Assembly: GCA_942493075.1 (NCBI GenBank)
Contig: OW818681.1
Span: forward strand, 4,402,001-4,466,000
Origin: JBBQYD01 sp942493075
GTDB lineage: Bacteria; Verrucomicrobiota; Verrucomicrobiia; Limisphaerales; UBA8199
DNA: 64,000 nucleotides
Direction of reading: 5' to 3'
The notes under the pieces were generated by a model. It worked only from the letters and a program-made list of their open reading frames with translations. It did no database searches and had not been told where the DNA came from. Position 1 is the stretch's first letter. The number at the start of each line of letters is the position of its first letter. Shown here in pieces: positions 32,466 through 40,159 of this stretch. A program made the position numbers and the translations under genes.

Positions 32466-33026
32466 ATGAAGACGACCACTCTGGCGGCGACTGTCGGTGT
32501 GTTATTGACCTTTGCCAATCCACACGCTCTATCCGGTGCTGAGCAAAACCTCGACGGATTACGCCATCAACTGGAGTCGCCAGTGTACGAGACCCGTGTG
32601 GCTGCAGTTACGGAACTCCTCCAGATGGGACAGAAAAAGCCACTGAGCAAGGAGGAGGTTGACTTGCTTTTGCCGCCTCTCAAAAACGACGAGTGGAGGA
32701 TAAAGGTCAGGGTCCTGCTTGTCCTGCCCCTTTCTGCTAATCCTGACTGGGTACTTCAACCTCTCATTTCGGCACTTCAAGACAGAGAGGATGAGAGCAG
32801 TGGGGGTGGCAACGTGCCATCCGGCGCTTGCAAAGCCTTGACGAAATTGGGCGACAGCAGGGGACTAAAACCCTGCGAAGATTGGTTGAAATTCTTGGAA
32901 TCCAATCCAAAGGCCTACGGAGACCTGCACGCCTCTCTCGTCAAGAAGGCCCGCCAGTATGTTCGCGAACTGCGACAGGAACTGGAGAAGAAAGGCTCCA
33001 AACAGACCACCGGGCAGGGAAAGTGA
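32466..33026 (+). CDS. exported HEAT-like repeat protein (cassette gene)
   Basis: The product has 186 residues with an N-terminal signal peptide (MKTTTLAATVGVLLTFANPHALSG, cleavage about residue 24). The mature part has helical repeats, SPVYETRVAAVTELLQMG, KNDEWRIKVRVLLVLPLSAN and DWVLQPLISALQD, in the spacing of HEAT repeats. A charged helix lies at the end (KKARQYVRELRQELEKKGS). A periplasmic scaffold is plausible. It is followed at 60 bp by another gene without a clear attC between, so both may share one cassette. Confidence 0.62.
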   Translation: MKTTTLAATVGVLLTFANPHALSGAEQNLDGLRHQLESPVYETRVAAVTELLQMGQKKPLSKEEVDLLLPPLKNDEWRIKVRVLLVLPLSANPDWVLQPLISALQDREDESSGGGNVPSGACKALTKLGDSRGLKPCEDWLKFLESNPKAYGDLHASLVKKARQYVRELRQELEKKGSKQTTGQGK

Positions 33027-33086
33027 ACATCGTTAGAGAGTTGTGGCATCACCTTTTGGTTAACAAGCGCAACATTTCCACAGACA

Positions 33087-33380
33087 ATGAAACCTCATGA
33101 GATCCTCAAGCTGGGAGTTCGCCTCCTTGGACTGGTTTTTCTGTACCAAGGACTGGCGATTCTGCCCGCAAGCGTTGTCCAGTGCTTTTTCTCTGTTGTC
33201 GGTCTGAACATAGAGAGCACATTGACCACCCTTCTACAGGCAGGGTGGCCATTGCTGCTCGCCTACTGGCTGCTTCGTGGAGCACCGCTCCTCATGCGCA
33301 TCGCATATCCCGTCCCCGACAGCACCAGCAAGCAAGACGTAGATGTCACAGAGGCTCCCGGGCGTGAGGCTAGCAGCTAA
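33087..33380 (+). CDS. hypothetical membrane protein (cassette gene)
   Basis: The product has 97 residues with two or three hydrophobic segments (about 10-28, 30-42, 50-65). The motif GWPLLLAYWLLRGAPLLMRI is typical of small inner-membrane proteins of unknown function. The C-terminus is hydrophilic. The TAA lies in the R''-like AGCTAAC (33375-33381). No family is assigned. Confidence 0.6.
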   Translation: MKPHEILKLGVRLLGLVFLYQGLAILPASVVQCFFSVVGLNIESTLTTLLQAGWPLLLAYWLLRGAPLLMRIAYPVPDSTSKQDVDVTEAPGREASS

Positions 33381-33546
33381 CGAAGCGTGGGAGGCCGTCA
33401 CATTGTTTTTCGTTGCGCTTGACCCGGCGCGGCTGCACTTTCCGTTTGACCCGATGAAACGCGTATCCTCATTTCTAACGTTGCGTGTGGTTCGGGTGCT
33501 TGGATGTGTCACAAACGCGCCGCCAGTGATGCGCCAGGCGTTGGGC
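33375..33546 (+). other. long attC-like site
   Basis: AGCTAAC (33375-33381) and GTTGGGC (33540-33546) bracket 172 bp. The 3' arm CCAGTGATGCGCCAGGC is attC-like (its complement gives GCCCAACGCCTGGCGCATCACTGG). The 5' arm pairs poorly. The site contains the second copy of the 55-bp shared sequence (33394-33448). Confidence 0.5.
33394..33448 (+). repeat. 55-bp sequence shared by two cassette junctions, copy 2
   Basis: GCCGTCACATTGTTTTTCG...GGCTGCACTTTCCGTT matches 27841-27896 at about 80%. No open frame is conserved. Confidence 0.55.
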
Positions 33547-33672
33547 GGAATGAGCACGCGTATGCCCTGGTATAACTTAACAGCGAATCCGAAGGTAGTG
33601 CATGGCTGTCCGGATCGACGGAATCACAGGTTACGTCCGGACTGCCGAACCTGGCGTCGCTACACATATGCC

Positions 33673-34131
33673 ATGAACGAAAACCATTCGATGTCCGCAA
33701 TCGCAGAGTTCCCGCTGATCTGGCGCTGGACGAGCGCCGCTCATGCTTTGTTCTCTGAATCTGAGCTGGCGGGCTTGCGTCCGTGTTCGCGGACAGAGGC
33801 AGCATGCATTCACGACGACTCTCGCTCTTTTGACCTGCGCGACGGCCTCGACAAGCGACACTTCAGCAGCGTGCGCGTGCAGTCCGCCAACATTTCGATT
33901 CTCGACGGCTGTTCTTGGCTTCGCGCGCACGCTCCGAACCTAGCCGAGCAGGTCACGGTATCATGGGATCGCGATACGGCGCTTCGCACGGGTTGGGAGT
34001 TCTTCACTGCTCACTGGAAGGAGTTTTGTTACCCACTTTCGGACGATGTTCTTGTGCTTCCCGACAGCGGTGGATGGGTTCTGCGTTATCACCATGAGGA
34101 GATTTTTTACTTTGGCAACCGTAACGCCTGA
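33673..34131 (+). CDS. hypothetical protein (cassette gene), 152 residues
   Basis: I chose ATG 33673 (MNENHSMSAIAEFPL); the frame is open from 33343, but the upstream part runs through the attC site. It is soluble, with Trp- and aromatic-rich segments FPLIWRWTSAAHALF, WEFFTAHWKEFCYP and a terminal GGWVLRYHHEEIFYFG. Similar short proteins are frequent in environmental cassette arrays, but I recognise no named family. Confidence 0.6.
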   Translation: MNENHSMSAIAEFPLIWRWTSAAHALFSESELAGLRPCSRTEAACIHDDSRSFDLRDGLDKRHFSSVRVQSANISILDGCSWLRAHAPNLAEQVTVSWDRDTALRTGWEFFTAHWKEFCYPLSDDVLVLPDSGGWVLRYHHEEIFYFGNRNA

Positions 34132-34206
34132 ACCTGAAGCTTCAGCGAACCCACCGGAGGCGGCTCGCTGAACTTCCCGTTCGCTTACGTTCGCAGCTCA
34201 CTCGTT

Positions 34207-34452
34207 ATGAATCGAAGGACAATGATAACTTTGCTGATTGCAGCACTAGCCCTCACTCAGACTACTGCTGCCCCCAAGGATGAAGGTCTGATCACGTTTG
34301 CACCCGGAAGAGGACAGACGGAAGCGGAACTACGTGCCGCTTGGATCAAGATCCCAAAAGACACTCGCAAGCAGATCGAATCACATTTGGTGGCTGGATT
34401 GGGTTTATCATCGACTGGGAGTCGACGCATTCGAATCATACACATCACATGA
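34207..34452 (+). CDS. small exported hypothetical protein (cassette gene)
   Basis: The product has 81 residues with a signal peptide (MNRRTMITLLIAALALTQTTAAP, cleavage about residue 22) and a short mature part (GRGQTEAELRAAWIKIPKDT). Its stop overlaps the next start by four bases (ATGA), so the two are translationally coupled and probably share one cassette. No domain is recognised. Confidence 0.6.
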   Translation: MNRRTMITLLIAALALTQTTAAPKDEGLITFAPGRGQTEAELRAAWIKIPKDTRKQIESHLVAGLGLSSTGSRRIRIIHIT

Positions 34453-34733
34453 AACCAAAAGAAAAAAGGAAAGCTGTTATCGGCATTCCGATTGGCTTGG
34501 TGCTTTTCGGAGCAGGGCTGTTTCTCTCCATCCGAGACATCATCCCCATTCCACTTCGCCTTCTCATGACGTTGGGTGGCATTGGCATTTACATATGGGG
34601 TTGCCTAGCACTCGCCAAAGCAAAAGGCTACAGCAGCGCGATTGTGCTGACGGTCGTATTGGGAGTCCTATTTCCGGCAGTAGTGCTTCTCGCGCTTAAC
34701 GACAAAAACAAAAACTATGAGAGACGCCGTTGA
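34449..34733 (+). CDS. small membrane protein (cassette gene)
   Basis: 94 residues from ATG 34449. Three membrane segments: about 8-26 (AVIGIPIGLVLFGAGLFLSI), 33-52 and 60-80. The N-terminus KPKEKRK and C-terminus KNKNYERRR are basic. It overlaps the preceding gene by ATGA. Family and function are unknown. Confidence 0.62.
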   Translation: MKPKEKRKAVIGIPIGLVLFGAGLFLSIRDIIPIPLRLLMTLGGIGIYIWGCLALAKAKGYSSAIVLTVVLGVLFPAVVLLALNDKNKNYERRR

Positions 34734-34790
34734 GTTGAGAGTAACTGTGCTGCCGAACGAAGCGGCTGCACACAGAATACCTTGCGAAAA

Positions 34791-35291
34791 ATGAAGGCAT
34801 CTGAATTCTGGAAGCTAATTGAGAAAAGCAAACGCGGCGTTGAGTCGCCTGATGAGCAGGCTGAGAAGCTCGAGGGGCTTCTGGCCAATCTCTCACCGGA
34901 GGAAATCCTGTCCTTCGACAGAATCTTCAACGAGTACCGGCACGCCGCTTACCGCTGGGATCTTTGGGGTGTCGCCTACCTCTTGTGCGGGGGGTGTGGT
35001 GATGATTCCTTTGACTATTTTCGGGCTTGGCTGATCGGGCGCGGTCAGAAGTATTATGAGGAGGCCATCAGCAATCCGGAGTCTGTCGCAAGGAAAGTCA
35101 CTGAAGACGACTACCCGGAAGCTGAGTTTCTCCTCTATGCTGCTTCCAAAGCGTACGAGAAACAAACCGGCGGAGATATGCCCCTTGTGCCTTTAAAACA
35201 TCCGAAGGAACCGGTTGGCAAGAAGTGGACAGAGGAAGAACTACCGGGTCTATTTCCCATAGCTCACAAGAAGGAGGGCATCTGTGGTTAG
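34791..35291 (+). CDS. DUF4240 domain protein (cassette gene)
   Basis: About 166 residues from ATG 34791; a TTG at 34782 is an alternative. KASEFWKLIEKS at the start, AAYRWDLWGVAYLLCGGCGDD and FDYFRAWLIGRGQKYYEEAI match DUF4240 (FWxLIxxx...LWxAAYLxxGGCSDDxFxYFRxWLIxxG). The family is widespread in soil bacteria and actinomycetes and has no known activity. A well-formed attC follows. Confidence 0.85.
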   Translation: MKASEFWKLIEKSKRGVESPDEQAEKLEGLLANLSPEEILSFDRIFNEYRHAAYRWDLWGVAYLLCGGCGDDSFDYFRAWLIGRGQKYYEEAISNPESVARKVTEDDYPEAEFLLYAASKAYEKQTGGDMPLVPLKHPKEPVGKKWTEEELPGLFPIAHKKEGICG

Positions 35292-35304
35292 CACCTGCAA
35301 AAAG

Positions 35305-35397
35305 GCCGAACCTGCGGCCTGCAGCCGACGCCGCGATGGCGCTCTGTTTACATGCTGGGCGCCAGCGTCGCGTCGCGAATCAGCGCGGGCGTTAGGC
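35305..35397 (+). other. attC recombination site
   Basis: R'' GCCGAAC (35305-35311) and R' GTTAGGC (35391-35397), 93 bp, with GC-rich arms (CTGCAGCCGACGCCGCG against CGCGTCGCGAATCAGCGCG) that pair imperfectly. The next gene starts 12 bp after R'. Confidence 0.82.
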
Positions 35398-35408
35398 CAG
35401 AGTAGCAT

Positions 35409-35831
35409 ATGGTAGAAGACCGGTCCTCGATTCTGACACAGGCACTGCGGGTGAGCGCCCGCGAAGTGCGATGGCATTTCACCGCTGACTATTACGATGG
35501 ACCGATTTCGGGTCTTGCCTTCTTTAAGGAGCGCCTATACCGGTTTTGCTGTTTCCCAGAGGATATTCCGCAGCACCACGTTTATGTGCTTCACGAGCTT
35601 ACGGCGGAGGAAATGGCCGAAGAATTGCGCCTGAAGGCGGAATTCGAGGAACTAGTTGGCACCCACTGGTCCTACGATAAGGACGGAAAGCCTCTGCCGA
35701 AGGTCTTACGTTCACAGGAATCATGGAAGCAATTTTATGGTGAAGAGAAGTTTGGCCACAGACCCGATCCACGGGAGCGGCCCGTGGTCGCCTGGTTTGA
35801 TGTTACTGAGCCAGGAGACATTCCGGCCTAA
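35409..35831 (+). CDS. hypothetical protein (last cassette gene)
   Basis: The product has 140 residues. The first half looks like an alpha/beta domain (VRWHFTADYYDGPISGLAFF, YRFCCFPEDIPQHHVYVLHE). The second is charged and helical (ELTAEEMAEELRLKAEFEEL), ending in ERPVVAWFDVTEPGDIPA. No family is recognised. The TAA lies within R'' GCCTAAC (35826-35832), the last core of the array before the right border repeat. Confidence 0.65.
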   Translation: MVEDRSSILTQALRVSAREVRWHFTADYYDGPISGLAFFKERLYRFCCFPEDIPQHHVYVLHELTAEEMAEELRLKAEFEELVGTHWSYDKDGKPLPKVLRSQESWKQFYGEEKFGHRPDPRERPVVAWFDVTEPGDIPA

Positions 35832-35870
35832 CCCGGCTGCGGCAGTGGACGCGCCGATTGCGCCTGTGTC
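35826..35870 (+). other. truncated attC (5' half only) at the right end of the array
   Basis: R'' GCCTAAC is followed by CCGGCTGCGGCAGTGGACGC, a good 5' arm. No R' or 3' arm follows before the hairpin-rich repeat that begins at 35930. Confidence 0.6.
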
Positions 35871-35929
35871 TGCACAATCCTTGACGTATGCTGGTGGTTC
35901 ACGTGGGAGCAAACTTTCGAGCCCTCCCC

Positions 35930-36161
35930 AATCCCAACGGGATTGCGCCCCAAAGCCCATGGTTGCGGCGCACTTAGCCGCTACCATGGGTTAGACCTCG
36001 AAGGATCTGCCCTTTTTTGTTCATTGGGTTTGGCGCGCAAGCTCGCCAAACCCAATGAACAAAAAAGGGGATATTTTAAATATCTTCTACCCAGGGTGGC
36101 GGCCTGACGGCCTTACCCTGGGCTACCTGCGTACCGTCCTTTCAGGACTCCTGGCAACTCG
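35930..36161 (+). repeat. hairpin-rich dispersed repeat, copy 2 (right border of the cassette array)
   Basis: It is in direct orientation with copy 1 at 25336-25570. The same run of palindromes is preserved: ATCCCaacGGGAT, CCCATGGT...ACCATGGG, the long TTGTTCATTGGGTTTGGCG inverted repeat, CCCAGGGT...ACCCTGGG and GTCCTttcAGGAC. Most differences fall in loops and linkers. Confidence 0.88.
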
Positions 36162-36296
36162 GATGAGCGTTCCACAGATGCAGACCGTTTATCAAAAAAG
36201 AATCGAAAGGAGCAGCCCCCTCTTGCCCCAGTATGTTCTTCTTCAGGTCAGGACGGCACGAGCACGATCATGAAACCTGCGGTTCTCGCTCAAACC

Positions 36297-36914
36297 TCAC
36301 TTGCGCAATGCCACCGTAATAACGGTGCTGCTGTCTATGCTGAAAGTGTATGCTCGCCCATCAACAGGCGCTTGAAACACCTTTATCTCCCCCGGACCCT
36401 TAGCGTCATCGATCCTTACAGCGAGGCTGGCATTGCCATCGGGCAAGATCGTCGGCGTTACGACGCACGCTCGTCCATCGGCTAACGTGCGACTAGTCGG
36501 CTTCTTACTTGAAGAAAGATCAATAACCCCTAAATCGCTCCTTTTGGGAACACTTGTTGTGTGCTTAGGACCGCCAGTAAATTCCACGGTAATGGTAGTG
36601 CTTTCGTCGAATGCGTACGTGAAGGTTCCAATGTCCGCTGGCACATCGGAAACCAATGTCCTCTGAGTTTTGCTTGAACCAGTGGTCTCGTCGGTGGCTG
36701 TCGTGAGCCGGACCTTGCCGTCAGGCAGAATGGTCGCGCTAACGGTGCAAACCCGGCCATCGGCTAAGGTATGGACACTCGGCTTCCCACTCGAAACATC
36801 AATAACTCCCAGATTGTTGTCCCCTGGGAAACTGACTGTCTGTGGGTGCTTAGAACAACCGGCGAATGCCAGTGTGAAGGATGCAAGAATGACGAGTAGT
36901 GTGCGAAATTTCAC
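36297..36914 (-). CDS. hypothetical lipoprotein with an internal duplication
   Basis: The product has 205 residues. The N-terminus has the lipobox AFAGC (Cys20). The mature part is two tandem ~80-residue repeats: LGVIDVSSGKPS...TLADGRVCTVSATILPDG and LGVIDLSSSKKPTSRTLADG...TPTILPDG, each ending with an FTYAFD/YTFSID ... STxITV strand. It is probably a small beta-sandwich duplicated in one chain. Function is unknown. It converges on the array border and diverges from the following outer-membrane protein gene. Confidence 0.72.
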   Translation of the reverse strand: MKFRTLLVILASFTLAFAGCSKHPQTVSFPGDNNLGVIDVSSGKPSVHTLADGRVCTVSATILPDGKVRLTTATDETTGSSKTQRTLVSDVPADIGTFTYAFDESTTITVEFTGGPKHTTSVPKRSDLGVIDLSSSKKPTSRTLADGRACVVTPTILPDGNASLAVRIDDAKGPGEIKVFQAPVDGRAYTFSIDSSTVITVALRK

Positions 36915-37048
36915 TTTCCCGACTTAAACAATCGTCTCGCGAGAAAGTTGCGGGGTCGTGGCGCCTGGCGCTGCAAATACCAATTGCGAACCACATTCGT
37001 CAAATTTCTGCCACTTGCCGAGATTCCGATTCGATCTATGATTGTCGC

Positions 37049-37945
37049 ATGCTAAACCAGCCTTTGCTGAAAAGTACCATCCTCCTCACGGTTGCCCTGC
37101 CCTTCATGGCTGCCGGGCAGCAATCGGGTCGTCCTATGAGTGGTGCCGCATGGGATTATGATGCCTCCGTTTCCTACACGGCGGACTCGGATCTGAAGTA
37201 TCGAGGACAGAACCAGGGTGAGTTTAGCACCACATTGACACGAGCCCGGCTCAGTAGAACCTTCAGCACCGGGGAAGATCTGACCTGGAGCGTTGGCCCG
37301 CATTTTGAGTATGGAAATTTTGATGCACCGGCTGCGGCTCCCATTCCAACTGATGTTTATGCAACAGCGATCGCCGTTTCCAGCACGTGGCGGATGAATG
37401 AACGATGGGCATTCACGTTCAATATTCGCCCAGGCCTGTATTCCGATATGCAGGATATCACCTGGGATGATTTCAATGCACCGGCTTTGCTGATAGCCGG
37501 CTATCGGGTCAATCCCGACCTGCTGGTGGCCTTGGGACTGAACCTCAACTTCCGCAGCGACATTGCCACGATCGGAGGTCCCGGTGTCTGGTGGCGGTTT
37601 GCAGATAACTGGACTTTGAATCTCTTCTTGCCGAAACCGACCTTGGAGTATGCACTAGCAAAGAACTGGGAAATCTATGGCGGTGGTGAGTGGAGGAGCG
37701 GTGCTTATCGTGTGTCGGAGGATTTTGGCACCGAACATGGAGAACCGGGATTAGACGACAATGACTTCAGCTATCGCGAACTCCGTGGGCTTGGTGGGAT
37801 TGCCTTTCGACCTTGCCGGAGCTTTCGCCTGGCCATCGAAGGTGGATACGCGTTCCAGCGAAAAGCCGAATTCCGCCAAGCCGATGCCACACTGAAAGGT
37901 GATGGATCGCCGTTCATTCAGATCCTGGCCGCCGGCCAGTTCTGA
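37049..37945 (+). CDS. outer-membrane beta-barrel protein, DUF6268-like
   Basis: 298 residues from ATG 37049; the frame is open to 36899, but the 37049 start gives a signal peptide (LLKSTILLTVALPFMAAGQQ). The rest alternates polar and hydrophobic residues in barrel-like strands (FNIRPGLYSDMQDITWDDF, LIAGYRVNPDLLVALGLNL, GIAFRPCRSFRLAIEGGYAF) and ends in Phe, as outer-membrane barrels usually do. The overall pattern resembles DUF6268 proteins. Substrate or role is unknown. Confidence 0.72.
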   Translation: MLNQPLLKSTILLTVALPFMAAGQQSGRPMSGAAWDYDASVSYTADSDLKYRGQNQGEFSTTLTRARLSRTFSTGEDLTWSVGPHFEYGNFDAPAAAPIPTDVYATAIAVSSTWRMNERWAFTFNIRPGLYSDMQDITWDDFNAPALLIAGYRVNPDLLVALGLNLNFRSDIATIGGPGVWWRFADNWTLNLFLPKPTLEYALAKNWEIYGGGEWRSGAYRVSEDFGTEHGEPGLDDNDFSYRELRGLGGIAFRPCRSFRLAIEGGYAFQRKAEFRQADATLKGDGSPFIQILAAGQF

Positions 37946-38139
37946 GACCGGGGACAGCCATCAGCAGCCGACATGGGGCTAGTTAACTCTTGGCTTCTTT
38001 CGCAGAACCGCACCGCCATCGCTATGGGCGGCAAGACCATCGCGGCGAGGAGCAGAAAAGAGACTTCTCTCTGCCACCACTTGGGAGGTTTTCAAACGGA
38101 CTGAGCAGCACGAGTGAGGTGTTGAACTTGGGATTATGA

Positions 38140-38706
38140 CTACTTGCTGCCAGGTTTGACGACGGGAATAGCCGCGAGATCGGGCGGCAGCTTGTCGGCT
38201 TCAAACGTCTCGACCTCAAGCTTGATCAAACTAAACACAGGCAGTTTGAAATCCACCTGACCGCCCGAGCGATCCACTGCCATTGCGACCCCGACGACAT
38301 TTGCCTGATGGGACCTTGCGATATCCAGTGTTTCCTGAACACGACCGCCTTTGGTGATGACGTCTTCGACGATCAGCACGGGTTCACCGGGCTGAATTTT
38401 AAACCCGCGGCGCATCACCAACTTGCCCTCTTCCTTTTCAACGAAGATGAATCGAACACCCAACTGCCGGGCGACTTCCTGTCCCAGGACGAGCCCGCCC
38501 ATCGCAGGGGAGACGACGGTCTTTACGCCAAGATGTCTGACTTTGCTGGCGAGCTCCCCGCCGAGCCGTTCCACGTCCGGCATATGCTGAAGCGCGAGTG
38601 CGCATTGAAAATATTGGCGGCTGTGCAAACCGCTGCGGAGCACAAAATGCCCTTCAAGCAATGCGCCCGTTTTACGAAAAACCTGCAGAACTTCCGCCTG
38701 AGTCAT
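38140..38706 (-). CDS. pyrE: orotate phosphoribosyltransferase
   Basis: The product has 188 residues, normal length. It converts orotate and PRPP to orotidine monophosphate in pyrimidine synthesis. The PRPP-binding motif is VLIVEDVITKGGRVQE (acidic pair followed by TKGG). The N-terminal LLEGHFVLRSGLHSRQYFQC is the conserved substrate/dimer region, and FVEKEEGKLVMRRGF holds the mobile-loop lysines. It is a single gene; no other pyr gene is near. Confidence 0.93.
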   Translation of the reverse strand: MTQAEVLQVFRKTGALLEGHFVLRSGLHSRQYFQCALALQHMPDVERLGGELASKVRHLGVKTVVSPAMGGLVLGQEVARQLGVRFIFVEKEEGKLVMRRGFKIQPGEPVLIVEDVITKGGRVQETLDIARSHQANVVGVAMAVDRSGGQVDFKLPVFSLIKLEVETFEADKLPPDLAAIPVVKPGSK

Positions 38707-38761
38707 GATGTGAGTCTAGAAAGAGGCGCGAGCGGAAGCAATGAGTCAGTGAGGGAACTGA

Positions 38762-38865
38762 GGTCGCCGCCCGACCTGAAGGTTGGCGGTGGAGTAGTGG
38801 TTGTTTCAAACCCCCGGAAGAAGGTTACTGAAAGAGGCGGCGGGACGGCGGCGAGGACGCCGCTC
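38762..38865 (+). pseudogene. second RAYT 3' remnant with REP palindrome
   Basis: CGACCTGAAGGTTGGCGGTGGAGTAGTGGTTGTTT...GGTTACTGAAAGAGGCGGCGGGACG parallels the end of the intact RAYT gene and its downstream stem (39695-39778). Only the last ~60 bp of the gene remain, and they are no longer in frame. It sits just upstream of the intact copy. Confidence 0.65.
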
Positions 38866-39021
38866 CCTATGATCCATCAGCAGTTTTTTGTAGTCTCTAA
38901 ACCCTTGCCTCCCATTTCCTCAGGGCTACACTCGGACTTGAGGACAACATGGCTTACAAAAATGGAGCCGATACTTGCCTGGCGCATGTTGTTCCACCGT
39001 GGGAGGGCCTACCCACTCGTC

Positions 39022-39048
39022 GTAGCGCGGGCGTCCTCGCCGGCGAGT
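39022..39048 (-). repeat. REP palindrome, left flank of the RAYT gene (inverted)
   Basis: GTAGCGCGGGCGTCCTCGCCGGCGAGT is the reverse complement of the units downstream of the gene. It contains the perfect 12-bp palindrome CTCGCCGGCGAG and a leading GTAG, the tetranucleotide recognised next to REP hairpins in E. coli. Confidence 0.75.
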
Positions 39049-39100
39049 TAAAGCACCGTCCCGGTGCGTGTCCCATCGCCAACCCGAACCCCACAATCCC

Positions 39101-39745
39101 ATGAACGCTGATAAGCGTCATCTGATCTCGGGTTTTCATTTCAGGGGCGTGCTTCCTCACCTCAAGCGAGAGGGTGGCACTTACTTTGTAACGTTCAGGC
39201 AGGATGGAACGCTTCCTCGCGATGTGCTTGCCAGATTCAGACAAGAGCGTGAGGCTATCATCCAGCATGCGATTGCTGCGAAACGCCCCCTTACCTGGCA
39301 CGAACAGCAGGAGCTTTTTCATTGGTACTCAAGCAGAGTGGACAAGTTCCTCGATGCCGGGCATGGTGGCTGCCACCTTCGAGACCCTGAACTTGCAGGT
39401 GTCGTGGTACAAGCCATCCGCTTTTTCGAGGGCACCCGATACGAGTTACACGCCTGGGTTGTGATGCCCCATCATGTCCACGCGGTTGTTTGGCCCTTGC
39501 CAGGCTTTAGCCTGAGCGAGATTCTCCATAGTTGGAAGTCCTTCACGTCTCATGAAATCAACGACCGCATAGCTGCAAAAGTAGTCCCATTTTGGCAGGG
39601 CGAGTCCTATAGTCATTTGATCCGCGACGATGACGATCTTCATCGGACCTGTCATTACACCATAATGAATCCGGTCAACGCAGGGCTCTGCACCCGACCT
39701 GAAGATTGGCAGTGGAGTAGTGCTTGTTTAACATCCCCGGAATAA
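39101..39745 (+). CDS. REP-associated tyrosine transposase (RAYT, Y1 family)
   Basis: 214 residues from ATG 39101; a GTG at 39068 is possible. HUH/Y1 features are present: the HxH metal motif in AWVVMPHHVHAVVWPL, the probable nucleophile Tyr in GESYSHLIRDDDD, and the conserved C-terminal YTIMNPVNAGLC and PEDWQWSS. RAYTs nick single-stranded REP hairpins and are thought to spread them. The REP units flank it on both sides, inverted on the left and direct on the right. The frame is intact, so the protein may be active. Confidence 0.92.
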   Translation: MNADKRHLISGFHFRGVLPHLKREGGTYFVTFRQDGTLPRDVLARFRQEREAIIQHAIAAKRPLTWHEQQELFHWYSSRVDKFLDAGHGGCHLRDPELAGVVVQAIRFFEGTRYELHAWVVMPHHVHAVVWPLPGFSLSEILHSWKSFTSHEINDRIAAKVVPFWQGESYSHLIRDDDDLHRTCHYTIMNPVNAGLCTRPEDWQWSSACLTSPE

Positions 39746-39755
39746 GGTTACTGAA

Positions 39756-39811
39756 AGGGGCGGCGGGACGCCACCCGTACTCGCAGGCGAGGACGCCTGA
39801 CGCTACACCGG
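39756..39811 (+). repeat. REP unit, right flank of the RAYT gene
   Basis: GGGGCGGCGGGACGCCACCCGTACTCGCAGGCGAGGACGCC...GCTACACCGGA contains two stems, GGCGGC/GCCACC and CTCGC..GCGAG, and ends in CTAC (the complement of GTAG). Confidence 0.8.
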
Positions 39812-39956
39812 AACCTGCAACACCAAATCGGCATGCGAATGGATCTTTACTGGTGTTCGATGCAATCCCGCCAGGGCTAACAGGACCGACTCCTCTGTTC
39901 TCTCGATTTCCCTCCTGTTCAGGTTCCCACGGCTCCGTGTAATTCGAATCCGGAGA

Positions 39957-40014
39957 AAGGGGCGGCGGGACGCCGCCCGTACTCGCAGGCGAGGACGCCT
40001 GACGCTACAACGGA
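39957..40014 (+). repeat. REP unit
   Basis: Nearly identical to 39756-39811 (AAGGGGCGGCGGGACGCCGCCCGTACTCGCAGG...GCTACAACGGA). The first stem is perfect here. Confidence 0.8.
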
Positions 40015-40084
40015 CCGGGTGTCAGACGGGAGGTGATTCTTCAGTGTTGCAGGCTCCGTGACGGACCCCGCAAAGTGGCAGATC

Positions 40085-40120
40085 CGTCCTCGTCGGCGAG
40101 GACACCTGGCGCTACAACGG
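40085..40120 (+). repeat. REP unit, partial
   Basis: CGTCCTCGTCGGCGAGGACACCTGGCGCTACAACGG retains the second stem and the terminal CTAC. The first stem is missing. Confidence 0.65.
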
Positions 40121-40159
40121 GTTTACAGGAGGGCGTAACCCTGATAGAAATTGGCTGAC

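Noticed and set aside
25336..36161. integron integrase gene or attI site
   Set aside because: No tyrosine recombinase with the IntI-specific insert is found on either strand in the window, so the array is called integrase-less.
39740..40130. CRISPR array formed by the REP units
   Set aside because: The units are few, unevenly spaced and palindromic, and they surround a RAYT gene. No cas genes are present.
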